From PKWO01 sp036384915 (lineage in GTDB: Bacteria > Pseudomonadota > Gammaproteobacteria > Burkholderiales > Burkholderiaceae_D), in the NCBI GenBank assembly GCA_036384915.1, contig DASVLJ010000017.1:1-40604 (forward strand): a stretch of DNA of 40,604 bases, in the 5' to 3' direction. A program made the translations under genes and the position numbers. Shown in pieces: positions 15,518 through 23,472 of this stretch (the stretch's first letter is position 1; each line of letters starts with the position of its first letter). Under the pieces are notes generated by a model. It saw only the letters and a program-made list of their open reading frames with translations. It searched no databases and was not told where the DNA came from.

Positions 15518-16159
15518 TTAGCTTTGCGCTTTCAGCAGCACCACCAGTGCCCCGGCCCCGCCGTCAGCGGCGCGCGCCTGGCAAAAGGCAATGACTTCCT
15601 CCTTTTGCACCAGCCAGTTGCGCACCTTGTTCTTCAACACCGGTTCTTTGTTTACCGAGCCCAGGCCTTTGCCATGGATCACGCGCACGCAGCGATGGCC
15701 GCGCTTGCCGGCATTGCGCAGGAATTCGCCCAGCGCTTCGCGCGCTTCGTCGGTGCGCATGCCGTGCAAGTCGAGTTGGCCCTGGATCACCCAGTGGCCG
15801 CGGCGCAGCTTGCGCAGGGTGTCGCTGCCTATACCCGCCCTGGCGTAGCTCAGCGCTTCGTCGGTGTCCATCAGCGTTTCCACGCTGAATTCGTCGGACA
15901 GCGACTCCATCAACGCCGCCTGCTCGTCGGCGAGATGCTGGTGGGCGATCGGTGCCGGCTGATCGGGAGGGAAGTGCGCTTTGCCCTTGTTGGGCAAGGG
16001 TTGCACGCTGCCCACGGCATTGCGGAACAGGTTGGCTTCGCGCTCGGCGATTTCGGCCTTGCGTTTTTGCTCTGCCAGTTCGGCGGCGCGTTTTTCTTCC
16101 TGCGCCTTCAGGTCTTTTTGCAGCGCCTTGAGGTCGCCGAAGTTCTTGAATGAGGCCAT
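15518..16159 (-). CDS. Smr (MutS2 C-terminal) domain protein, putative nicking endonuclease
   Basis: This 213-residue protein has an N-terminal charged helix (DLKALQKDLKAQEEKRAAEL, then EQKRKAEIAEREANL) and a C-terminal Smr domain (~115-205) with the characteristic LDLHGM, the long helix EAREALGEFL, RCVRVIHGKGLGS and the C-terminal strand GGAGALVVLL. Smr domains nick DNA or bind RNA; LDLHG and HGKG are the expected active-site segments. This is the YdaL/SmrA-like stand-alone form. The ATG at 16159 (MASFKNFGDLKALQ) is the family start; the frame continues upstream through a repeat element and is not coding there. A run of ten G (C on the coding strand) lies 26 bases upstream. Confidence 0.9.
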   Translation of the reverse strand: MASFKNFGDLKALQKDLKAQEEKRAAELAEQKRKAEIAEREANLFRNAVGSVQPLPNKGKAHFPPDQPAPIAHQHLADEQAALMESLSDEFSVETLMDTDEALSYARAGIGSDTLRKLRRGHWVIQGQLDLHGMRTDEAREALGEFLRNAGKRGHRCVRVIHGKGLGSVNKEPVLKNKVRNWLVQKEEVIAFCQARAADGGAGALVVLLKAQS

Positions 16160-16185
16160 GGCCAAACGTCTTGAGATTGCCGGCC

Positions 16186-16195
16186 GGGGGGGGGG
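16186..16195. repeat. Homopolymeric G10 tract upstream of the Smr gene
   Basis: Ten consecutive G residues abut the left arm of the inverted-repeat element and lie 26 bases upstream of the Smr start codon. Tracts of this length are prone to slippage. An effect on expression is not demonstrated. Confidence 0.6.
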
Positions 16196-16266
16196 TAGGG
16201 TGGGTGCAACCCACCAAGTGCTTCGGATAAAGTTTATAAGGCACTGGTGGGTTGCACCCACCCTAC
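16195..16266. repeat. Intergenic inverted-repeat element, GTAGGG...CCCTAC (copy 2, well preserved)
   Basis: The arm starting GTAGGGTGGGTGCAACCCAC (16195 on) and the arm ending GTGGGTTGCACCCACCCTAC (to 16266) are reverse complements over about 26 bases with one extra base, separated by about 19 bases. Each arm is itself a hairpin (GTGGGT-TGC-ACCCAC type). It lies between trxB and the Smr gene, both on the minus strand, so it would be transcribed and could fold strongly. Confidence 0.9.
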
Positions 16267-16292
16267 AAATGCGTCCAAGCCCGAGCCGTGGT

Positions 16293-17246
16293 TTATTCGT
16301 GTTCTTCCAGATAGCGCTGCGCATCGAGGGCTGCCATGCAGCCCGTGCCGGCGCTGGTGATCGCTTGGCGGTAGATATGGTCCTGCACGTCGCCGGCGGC
16401 GAACACGCCGGGGATGCTGGTGGCCGTTGCCATGCCCTCGATGCCAGAGCGCGTCTTGATATAGCCGTTCTTCATGTCGAGCTGGCCTTCGAAGATGCTG
16501 GTATTGGGCTTGTGGCCGATAGCAATGAAGAGGCCGTGCACGGAAACCGGCGTGATGCTGCCGTCCACCGTCGATTTCAGGTTCAAGCCGGTCACGCCGC
16601 TGTCGTCACCCGTCACTTCATCCAGTACGTGGTTCCATTTGATGTCGACCTTGCCTTCGGCCTGCTTGGCCAGCAGGCGGTCGATCAGGATGGGCTCGGC
16701 GCGAAATTTGTCGCGGCGGTGCACCACGGTGACTTTGGAAGCGATGTTGGACAGATAGAGTGCTTCTTCCACGGCCGTATTGCCGCCGCCGATCACGGCC
16801 ACCTCGCGGCCGCGATAGAAAAAGCCGTCGCAGGTGGCGCAGGCCGAGACGCCCTTGCCCATGAAGTGCTGTTCCGAGGGCAGACCGAGGTATTGGGCCG
16901 AGGCGCCGGTGGCGATAATCAAGGCGTCGCAGGTATATTCGCCCGAATCGCCGATCAGACGGAACGGCTTTTCGGCCAGCTTGGCGGTATGGATATAGTC
17001 GAAAATGATTTCGGTATTGAAGCGCTCGGCATGCTGCAGGAAGCGCTGCATCAGTTCCGGACCTTGCACGCCGTCCGGGTCGGCCGGCCAGTTTTCCACG
17101 TCCGTGGTGGTCATCAATTGGCCGCCTTGCTCGACGCCGGTGATCAAGACCGGGTTCAGATTGGCGCGCGCGGCATAGACGGCGGCGCTATAGCCGGCGG
17201 GGCCGGAGCCGAGGATCAAGACTTTGGCGTGCTTCGGAGTGGACAT
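16293..17246 (-). CDS. trxB: Thioredoxin-disulfide reductase
   Basis: This 317-residue flavoenzyme transfers electrons from NADPH through FAD to thioredoxin. FAD-binding GSGPAGYSAA (13-22), the redox-active CATC (C136, C139) inside SACATCDGFFYRG, NADPH-binding GGGNTAVEEAL (153-163), and the C-terminal FAD motif GVFAAGDVQD...QAITSAGTGCMAAL are all present. Length is normal for the low-molecular-weight type. The ATG at 17246 (MSTPKHAKVLILGSG) is the start. The open frame extends to 17498 but upstream residues do not look like TrxB and would run into ftsK. It is divergent from ftsK across 244 bp that must hold both promoters. Confidence 0.97.
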   Translation of the reverse strand: MSTPKHAKVLILGSGPAGYSAAVYAARANLNPVLITGVEQGGQLMTTTDVENWPADPDGVQGPELMQRFLQHAERFNTEIIFDYIHTAKLAEKPFRLIGDSGEYTCDALIIATGASAQYLGLPSEQHFMGKGVSACATCDGFFYRGREVAVIGGGNTAVEEALYLSNIASKVTVVHRRDKFRAEPILIDRLLAKQAEGKVDIKWNHVLDEVTGDDSGVTGLNLKSTVDGSITPVSVHGLFIAIGHKPNTSIFEGQLDMKNGYIKTRSGIEGMATATSIPGVFAAGDVQDHIYRQAITSAGTGCMAALDAQRYLEEHE

Positions 17247-17490
17247 AAATTGCCTGCGGTAAAAAGTGGAATTGTGTGGTTCATATGCGGTCGGGGCAGA
17301 AAAGTTCAACCGATGGGGGAATTTCCCGCTGCCGGCGCAGTCCATGCCAGATTCGATGCCGGATGAGCAAAAGTGCATTGCCCGGACGTCATTTCCGACC
17401 GCATCCGGGTTAAGATTATAGTCGATCAAGCTGATCGGGCTGGTTTGCGCCTTGCGCGCCGGCACTTTCAGCATCGGATTGTACGTATAC

Positions 17491-19845
17491 ATGAGCAAAA
17501 CGACACCTGCCTACACCCGCAAGACCGACTTGCCCGCGCCGCCGCCCTTGCCCAACCGCCTGGTGCGGCTCTTGTCCGAGGCGCGCTGGATCGTGCTGGG
17601 CATGCTCACGGTCTACCTGATCCTGATCCTGTTGACCTATTTCAAGGTCGACCCGGGCTGGTCCCATTCGCAAATCCAGCCGCGCATCCTGAACTGGGGC
17701 GGGCGCGTCGGCGCCTGGCTGGCCGATCTGCTGCTTTACGTGTTCGGTTTTTCCGCCTGGTGGTGGTGCGTGATGCTGTTGCGTGCCTCCTGGCTCGGCT
17801 ATCGCCGGCTGTCGCAAAAATTCATCCTGCAGCAGGAGCCGGAAAAAGTGCATCACCAGGAACCGTGGATACGCGGCATCGGCTTCTTCCTGATGATCAT
17901 GGGCAGCGTGGGCATCGAATCCTTGCGCATGTACACACTGAAGGCGCAATTGCCGCTGGCGCCGGGCGGGGTGCTGGGCGCCGTGATCGGCAATGGCTCG
18001 CAAAACGCTTTCGGCTTCACCGGGGCCACGCTGTTCCTGCTGTGCCTGTTCGGCATCGGCTTTTCCTTGTTCTTCCATGTTTCCTGGCTGGCTGTGGCCG
18101 AGCGCATCGGCGAAATCATCGAGCGCGCCGTGGTGGACATCCGCAACGTCTATGCCGCACGGGAAGACCGCAAGGTCGGCCTTGAAGCAGCTGTCAAGCG
18201 CGAAGAGATCGTGGTGCATGAGCGCGCCAAGATCGAGGAGGCGCCGCCCATCCACATCGAGCCGCAGATCGTCAGCGTACCGAAGTCCGAGCGCATCCAG
18301 AAGGAAAAGCAGACCTCGCTGTTCAACGACATGCCTGACACCAACCTGCCGCCGCTCTCCTTGCTGGACGATCCGCCGGCCAAGCAGGAAACGGTCAGCG
18401 TTGAAACGCTGGAATTCACCAGCCGCTTGATCGAAAAGAAGCTGTCGGACTTCGGCGTCGAGGCGAAGGTCGTCGCCGCCTACCCCGGCCCGGTCATTAC
18501 GCGCTACGAAATCGAGCCGGCCACGGGCGTCAAGGGCAGCCAGATCGTCAACCTGGCACGCGACCTGGCGCGTTCGCTGTCGCTGACGTCGATCCGCGTG
18601 GTCGAGACGATTCCGGGCAAGAATTACATGGGGCTGGAACTGCCCAACCCCAAGCGCCAGATCGTGCGCCTGACCGAAATCCTCGGTTCCAAGGTCTACA
18701 ACGACAGCGCCTCGGCGCTTACCGTGGCCTTGGGCAAGGATATCGCCGGCAACCCCGTCGTGGCCGACCTGGCCAAGATGCCGCACTTGCTGGTGGCCGG
18801 CACCACGGGTTCCGGTAAGTCGGTGGGCATCAACGCCACCATTTTGTCGCTTCTGTACAAGGCCGATCCGAACCAGGTGCGCCTGATCCTGATCGACCCC
18901 AAGATGCTGGAATTGTCGATCTACGAAGGCATTCCGCATTTGCTGGCGCCGGTGGTGACCGACATGCGTCACGCCGGCCACGCGCTCAACTGGGGCGTGG
19001 GCGAGATGGAGCGGCGCTACAAGCTCATGAGCAAGCTGGGCGTGCGCAACCTGGCCGGCTACAACCAGAAGATCATCGACGCGGAAAAGCGCGAAGAAAA
19101 GATCCCGAACCCGTTTTCCCTGACGCCGGACGCGCCCGAACCGCTGGAAAAGCTGCCGACCATCGTCATCATCATCGACGAATTGGCCGATTTGATGATG
19201 GTCGTCGGCAAGAAGGTGGAAGAGCTGATCGCGCGTATCGCGCAAAAGGCGCGTGCTGCGGGTATCCATTTGATTTTGGCGACGCAGCGCCCTTCGGTTG
19301 ACGTGATCACGGGCTTGATCAAGGCCAACATCCCGACCCGCATCGCGTTCCAGGTATCTTCCAAGATCGACTCGCGCACCATCCTGGACCAGATGGGCGC
19401 CGAAACCCTGCTCGGCATGGGCGACATGCTCTACATGCCGCCCGGCACCGGCTTGCCGATGCGCGTGCACGGCGCCTTCGTTTCGGACGATGAAGTGCAC
19501 CGCGTGGTGAGCCACCTGAAAGAGCAGGGCGAGCCGAACTATATCGAAGGCATACTCGAAGGCGGTACGGGCGAAGACGGCAACGGCGAACTGGCGCTTG
19601 AGGGCGGCGGAGGGGCGGCAGGTGGCGGCGACGGCGAATCCGACGCCATGTACGACCAGGCCGTGGCCGTGGTACTCAAGAACCGCCGCGCCTCGATCTC
19701 GCTGGTGCAGCGCCACCTGCGCATCGGCTACAACCGCGCCGCGCGGCTCCTGGAGCAGATGGAAAAGAGCGGAGTGGTCTCGGCCATGCAGTCTAACGGC
19801 AACCGCGATATCCTGGTCCCTGCGGGCAACAACTCCGAATCATAA
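17491..19845 (+). CDS. ftsK: DNA translocase FtsK
   Basis: This 784-residue protein couples chromosome segregation to division. The N-terminus carries about four membrane helices (roughly 24-190), targeting it to the septum. A short charged linker (about 190-300) is far shorter than in E. coli FtsK, as is usual for betaproteobacteria. The motor has Walker A GTTGSGKS (437-444) and Walker B IIIDELAD around D563. The C-terminal gamma winged-helix domain (SISLVQRHLRIGYNRAARLLEQME) recognises KOPS and activates XerCD. A glycine-rich segment (GGGGAAGGGDG) separates motor and gamma domain. ATG 17491 (MSKTTPAYTRK) was chosen over an upstream start at 17452. lolA begins 8 bases after the stop, so they are co-transcribed. 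Confidence 0.97.
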   Translation: MSKTTPAYTRKTDLPAPPPLPNRLVRLLSEARWIVLGMLTVYLILILLTYFKVDPGWSHSQIQPRILNWGGRVGAWLADLLLYVFGFSAWWWCVMLLRASWLGYRRLSQKFILQQEPEKVHHQEPWIRGIGFFLMIMGSVGIESLRMYTLKAQLPLAPGGVLGAVIGNGSQNAFGFTGATLFLLCLFGIGFSLFFHVSWLAVAERIGEIIERAVVDIRNVYAAREDRKVGLEAAVKREEIVVHERAKIEEAPPIHIEPQIVSVPKSERIQKEKQTSLFNDMPDTNLPPLSLLDDPPAKQETVSVETLEFTSRLIEKKLSDFGVEAKVVAAYPGPVITRYEIEPATGVKGSQIVNLARDLARSLSLTSIRVVETIPGKNYMGLELPNPKRQIVRLTEILGSKVYNDSASALTVALGKDIAGNPVVADLAKMPHLLVAGTTGSGKSVGINATILSLLYKADPNQVRLILIDPKMLELSIYEGIPHLLAPVVTDMRHAGHALNWGVGEMERRYKLMSKLGVRNLAGYNQKIIDAEKREEKIPNPFSLTPDAPEPLEKLPTIVIIIDELADLMMVVGKKVEELIARIAQKARAAGIHLILATQRPSVDVITGLIKANIPTRIAFQVSSKIDSRTILDQMGAETLLGMGDMLYMPPGTGLPMRVHGAFVSDDEVHRVVSHLKEQGEPNYIEGILEGGTGEDGNGELALEGGGGAAGGGDGESDAMYDQAVAVVLKNRRASISLVQRHLRIGYNRAARLLEQMEKSGVVSAMQSNGNRDILVPAGNNSES

Positions 19846-19853
19846 GGAAATCC

Positions 19854-20489
19854 ATGTCGAACAAGATGAAGGCGGCACTGTTAGCCGCCGGCCTGATGGC
19901 AGCCGCTTTTGCGCACGCTTCCGCGCTCGAGCAATTCAAGGCTTTCGTCAGCAGCACCAAGACCGCCAAGGGCGAATTCACCCAGCGCGTGGTCTCGACC
20001 AATGGCACGCCGGTCACCGGCGCGAAGGCGAAGCAATCTTCCGGCACCTTCGTCTTTTCGCGTCCCGGCCAGTTCATCTGGAGCTATCAAAAGCCTTACG
20101 AGCAGACGCTGCAGTCCGACGGCACCGAGCTCTACATCTACGACAAGGACTTGAACCAGGTCACGAAGAAAAAGCTGGGCAATTCGCTGGGCTCATCGCC
20201 GGCCGCCATCTTGTTCGGCAGCAACGACCTGGAAAAGAACTTCACGCTGAAGGAAGACGCCAGCAAGGAAGGCCTCGAATGGCTGGTCGCCACGCCGAAG
20301 GAAAAGGAGACTACGTTCGATCACATCCGCATCGGCTTGAAGAACGGCGAACCGGCGGCGATGGATTTGATCGATTCGTTCGGCCAGACTTCGAGTTTGA
20401 CCTTTACCAAGTTTGAGAAGAATCCTGCTGTTGGTGCCGGGCAGTTCAAGTTTGTGGTGCCTAAAGGGGCTGATGTGCTCCAGCAGTAG
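19854..20489 (+). CDS. lolA: Outer-membrane lipoprotein carrier protein LolA
   Basis: This 211-residue periplasmic chaperone takes lipoproteins from the LolCDE complex to LolB at the outer membrane. A signal peptide (about residues 1-24, AALLAAGLMAAAFAHASA) is followed by LEQFKAFVSSTKTAKGEFTQ, the SSGTFVFSRPGQFIWSYQKPYEQTLQSDG block split over two strands, and LYIYDKDLNQVT. These are the conserved features of LolA, including the aromatic/basic lining of the half-barrel. It starts 8 bases after ftsK with AAGGA as ribosome site and precedes rarA. Confidence 0.95.
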   Translation: MSNKMKAALLAAGLMAAAFAHASALEQFKAFVSSTKTAKGEFTQRVVSTNGTPVTGAKAKQSSGTFVFSRPGQFIWSYQKPYEQTLQSDGTELYIYDKDLNQVTKKKLGNSLGSSPAAILFGSNDLEKNFTLKEDASKEGLEWLVATPKEKETTFDHIRIGLKNGEPAAMDLIDSFGQTSSLTFTKFEKNPAVGAGQFKFVVPKGADVLQQ

Positions 20490-20503
20490 TTGCATTCTAC
20501 ATT

Positions 20504-20529
20504 CCCCTCTCCCGCAGGCGGGAGAGGGG
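20504..20529. repeat. Hairpin between lolA and rarA
   Basis: CCCCTCTCCCGC (20504-20515) and GCGGGAGAGGGG (20518-20529) are a perfect inverted repeat with two bases between. No T-run follows, so it is not a classical terminator. The 'ccctctcccgc' hairpin is a common dispersed motif in GC-rich proteobacteria. It may modulate the lolA/rarA transcript ratio. Confidence 0.75.
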
Positions 20530-20552
20530 TGCTAAAGCCCAGAGCGAAGTCG

Positions 20553-21836
20553 ATGACCCAACCCCTAGCCGAAAAACTCCGCCCCCACTCCATCGACGAG
20601 GTAATCGGCCAGCAACACCTGCTGGGCCAAGGCAAGCCCCTGCGCGTGGCCTTCGAATCCGGCGAACCCCACTCCATGATTCTCTGGGGGCCGCCGGGCG
20701 TAGGCAAGACCACGCTGGCCCGCCTGATGGCCGACAGCTTCCGGGCAGAATTCATCGCCCTCTCGGCCGTGCTCTCAGGCGTGAAGGACATCCGCGAAGC
20801 CGTGGAACGAGCCGAACTGGTTCGCGCCACATCGGGACGACGGACCATCCTCTTCGTGGACGAAGTGCACCGCTTCAACAAGAGCCAGCAAGACGCTTTC
20901 CTGCCACACGTGGAAAGCGGCCTGTTCACCTTCATCGGCGCCACCACCGAAAACCCCTCGTTCGAAGTCAACAGCGCCTTGCTCTCTCGCGCGGCGGTCT
21001 ACGTGCTCAAGTCTCTGACCGAATCCGACCTCGGCGCCATGCTCGACCGTGCCTGCACCAGGGAACTCGATGGCTTGAACTTCGATTCCGAAGCACACGG
21101 CATGATGATAGCCAGCGCCGACGGCGACGGGCGCAAGCTTCTGAACAATCTCGAAATCGTCGCCCGCGCAGCGAAGAACAAGGGCGTGACGACGCTAACG
21201 CCCGAGATACTGGCCGAATGCCTGGGCGACGCCCTGCGCCGCTTCGACAAGGGCGGCGACGCCTTCTACGACCAGATATCCGCCCTGCACAAGTCCGTGC
21301 GCGGCTCACACCCCGACGCCGCCTTATATTGGTTCACCCGCATGCTCGACGGCGGCACGGACCCGCGCTACCTCGCACGCCGCATCATCCGCATGGCCAG
21401 CGAAGATATCGGCCTGGCCGACCCGCGCGCATTGCGCCTGTCGCTGGACGCGGCCGAAACCTACGAGCGCCTCGGCTCCCCCGAAGGCGAACTGGCCCTG
21501 GCCCAAGCCGTGATCTACCTCGCCTGCGCCGCCAAATCCAACGCCGCATACATGGCTTATAACCAGGCGCGTGCCTTCGTCGCCAAGGACAAGTCGCGCC
21601 TCGTGCCGGAACATTTGCGCAATGCGCCGACCAAGCTGATGAAGGAACTCGGCTACGGCAAGCTCTACCGCTACGCGCATGACGAGCCCAATGCCTATGC
21701 GGCAGGAGAGACGTATCTGCCCGACGGCATGCGCGAGCCGGGGTGGTATAAGCCCACGTCGCGCGGCTTGGAGATCAAGATTGGGGAAAAGCTGGATTTG
21801 TTGCGGAAGTGGGATGGGGAGGCGGTGAAGAAGTAA
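20553..21836 (+). CDS. rarA: Replication-associated recombination protein RarA (MgsA), AAA+ clamp-loader-like ATPase
   Basis: This 427-residue protein acts at stalled replication forks. It shows the family order: PLAEKLRPHSIDEVIGQQHLL, Walker A GPPGVGKTTLA (about 49-59), Walker B ILFVDEVHRFNKSQQDAFLP, sensor 1 IGATTENPSFEVNSALLSR, and the C-terminal tetramerisation part with HKSVRGSHPDAALYW, RRIIRMASEDIGLADP and PTKLMKELGYGKLYRYAHDEP. ATG 20553 (MTQPLAEKLRP) fits the family; the frame open from 20490 crosses a hairpin and is not coding there. In many Burkholderiales serS follows rarA; here an accessory region of about 12 kb intervenes. Confidence 0.96.
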   Translation: MTQPLAEKLRPHSIDEVIGQQHLLGQGKPLRVAFESGEPHSMILWGPPGVGKTTLARLMADSFRAEFIALSAVLSGVKDIREAVERAELVRATSGRRTILFVDEVHRFNKSQQDAFLPHVESGLFTFIGATTENPSFEVNSALLSRAAVYVLKSLTESDLGAMLDRACTRELDGLNFDSEAHGMMIASADGDGRKLLNNLEIVARAAKNKGVTTLTPEILAECLGDALRRFDKGGDAFYDQISALHKSVRGSHPDAALYWFTRMLDGGTDPRYLARRIIRMASEDIGLADPRALRLSLDAAETYERLGSPEGELALAQAVIYLACAAKSNAAYMAYNQARAFVAKDKSRLVPEHLRNAPTKLMKELGYGKLYRYAHDEPNAYAAGETYLPDGMREPGWYKPTSRGLEIKIGEKLDLLRKWDGEAVKK

Positions 21837-21858
21837 AGCCGGACGAGTGCGAGTTGAT

Positions 21859-22446
21859 ATGCTTTTTCTTCGGAAAAAATGGTTCACCTCCGTCGAGCAA
21901 GCCGAGCGTGATCCGCTTGCCGTTCGCCGCCTTCAATTGTGGCAAATGGATTTGTCTCCCTACGTCGGGCGTCTCGCTCAATTCACGAACCTGCGAAGTC
22001 TCGATATACGCTGGACCGGGACAGAAGTTATTCCAGAGGAGCTTGCGCGACTCGCGCAGCTACGTACATTGACCATCTTGAATGTGCCGCTGAATGAATT
22101 TCCAGCATGGATCTGCGGAATGATAGGATTGAGGGAATTGACCGTACGAGGAACCGAAATCAGGATTATTCCTGCCGAGATTGGTCGCCGCATGAATTTA
22201 CGTAAGCTTGATCTCAGCAATGCCAACATCGAAGTACTTCCAGTCGATCTAGCAGATTTGCGGAATCTGAGGGATTTCAGCGCATCTGCCAATCGGCTCG
22301 TCTCAATACCGGACGAAATGGCAGCCTTGCCGAGACTAAAGACACTTGGTCTCGTACAAAACTTGTTTTCTCCGCCGGAGCGTGAACGGCTTCACGCGAA
22401 ATATGAAAAGAATTTGCTGTTTCGCAGGTGTCGAATAAGCTGTTAG
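21859..22446 (+). CDS. Leucine-rich repeat protein
   Basis: This protein of about 195 residues has at least five leucine-rich repeats of the 23-residue type. Examples are LRSLDIRWTGTEVIPEELARL, LRTLTILNVPLNEFPAWI, LRELTVRGTEIRIIPAEI, LRKLDLSNANIEVLPVDLADL and LRDFSASANRLVSIPDEMAAL, each taken from consecutive positions. No signal peptide or membrane helix is present. The sequence is visibly AT-richer than the flanking core genes, suggesting acquisition. ATG 21859 is used; a GTG at 21847 is in frame. It lies just 22 bases after rarA but is unlikely to be functionally linked. Bacterial LRR proteins of this size serve in protein binding; no partner is inferred. Confidence 0.75.
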   Translation: MLFLRKKWFTSVEQAERDPLAVRRLQLWQMDLSPYVGRLAQFTNLRSLDIRWTGTEVIPEELARLAQLRTLTILNVPLNEFPAWICGMIGLRELTVRGTEIRIIPAEIGRRMNLRKLDLSNANIEVLPVDLADLRNLRDFSASANRLVSIPDEMAALPRLKTLGLVQNLFSPPERERLHAKYEKNLLFRRCRISC

Positions 22447-22495
22447 CGCGGTGGGACGGGACGCCTTTCAGTTATCGAAGGTCCTGGCGTGCGGT

Positions 22496-22903
22496 CTACC
22501 CGTTTATTAACAGCACGCACAAGATATAGAGCAATATCGCGCCGTAGCCAAGCCACTTCTCTTTGCGCACGATCGCAAACCAAAGGGCGACAAGGACGCC
22601 CGCAGCAGCAATAGTCAATCCGAGCGCCGCGAACCATCGTCCATCTAGCAGGGACTGAATTACCCATCCAGGGGTGCAGACGAGGCAGATCAAAGCGATC
22701 GGTACCTCGGGGATGAAAGTGAGGATGTCGAAAAACGGTTTCCTCTCGTAAGCGAGCTCTTCGGGCTTAGGGTCTGGCTGTAGTGCCGCCAGCTGACGGA
22801 CCGTGAATCGTGCCGGCAAACCGCAAGATGCACACGCTTCCTGCTTTGCGATGTTTTTATGGCGGCAATTCAGGCAAGACCAATCGTATTCGGGTGCTGT
22901 CAT
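22496..22903 (-). CDS. Zinc-ribbon (RanBP2-like) membrane protein of unknown function
   Basis: This 135-residue protein begins with W8-x-C10-x2-C13-x10-C24-x2-C27, the spacing of a RanBP2-type zinc finger. A polar linker and three hydrophobic segments (about 59-82, 88-110 and 116-134) follow. The last residues are LLING, with no C-terminal tail. A cytoplasmic zinc finger tethered to the inner membrane is the simplest reading. The start ATG at 22903 lies inside the 3' end of the upstream gene (47-base overlap), so translation is probably coupled. Lower GC than its surroundings marks it as part of the accessory block. Confidence 0.65.
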   Translation of the reverse strand: MTAPEYDWSCLNCRHKNIAKQEACASCGLPARFTVRQLAALQPDPKPEELAYERKPFFDILTFIPEVPIALICLVCTPGWVIQSLLDGRWFAALGLTIAAAGVLVALWFAIVRKEKWLGYGAILLYILCVLLING

Positions 22904-23444
22904 CTGCGAAATTATTTGTGCTAGGCGCTTGGCGGCTAATGCCTTCGCTGGAAAACAGGGGATTGCGCCGGGTTATCCGTTGTACCCCGTCCTGCCTCTT
23001 GACGCAAGACAGAGACCAAAATCCCTCATCGCCGGCATCGAGATTTTCCGCCATCGCGCAATCGCGATTGCCCACATAGCAGGAAAATCGCCTCGGCAGC
23101 AACCCCAGCAGGAGCATCAGGCGCAAATCCGGATGCGCCTTGCAAATGTGAAAAACCGGTCCGCGCAGGCATAGATAGATGTCGTTGCCGATCAGGTTTT
23201 CGTAATAGTCTTGATTGGGAAAGTCGTGGTCGGCCAGGTCTGCAAGTTCCTGCGCTTCCAGGTACCGCTGTTCGCGTGTAAACAACTCCTCGTTGATGTT
23301 GGCGACGATGGCTGCAACCTGTTCCCCTTGTACGTAGAACGATTGCAGTTCTTCCTGCAATGTAACGCCGAGCGCGTTCCACCAATGCAGCATGGCGCCA
23401 TGCTGTTTTTCAGGGATGATCTTCTTGAATTCGTTTAGTAACAT
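22857..23444 (-). CDS. Uncharacterised protein
   Basis: This is a protein of about 195 residues for which I recognise no family. It starts MLLNEFKKIIPEKQHG, contains a helical, acidic N-terminal half and a segment with CLRGPVFHICKAHPDLRLML and several Cys (CKAH, SCYVGNRDC, LSCVK). The last ~30 residues (from about SSEGISRQ) lie within the start of the zinc-ribbon gene and may not be part of the original protein; a recent loss of an earlier stop codon is possible. ATG 23444 was chosen because residues before it look random; an upstream start would reach into the GNAT gene. Confidence 0.5.
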   Translation of the reverse strand: MLLNEFKKIIPEKQHGAMLHWWNALGVTLQEELQSFYVQGEQVAAIVANINEELFTREQRYLEAQELADLADHDFPNQDYYENLIGNDIYLCLRGPVFHICKAHPDLRLMLLLGLLPRRFSCYVGNRDCAMAENLDAGDEGFWSLSCVKRQDGVQRITRRNPLFSSEGISRQAPSTNNFADDSTRIRLVLPELPP

Positions 23445-23472
23445 GTTCAATCGCGGCCGGGATGCGCGCTCC

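Noticed and set aside
17247..17498. N-terminal extension of thioredoxin reductase
   Set aside because: TrxB begins canonically at 17246; the extension crosses the divergent promoter region and the ftsK start.
17416..19716. 766-codon open frame antisense to ftsK
   Set aside because: Shadow of GC-rich codon usage; composition (His/Arg/Asp/Gln-rich) is typical of reverse-frame translation and ftsK is unmistakable.
20504..20529. Terminator between lolA and rarA
   Set aside because: The stem is strong but there is no T-run; kept only as a hairpin repeat.
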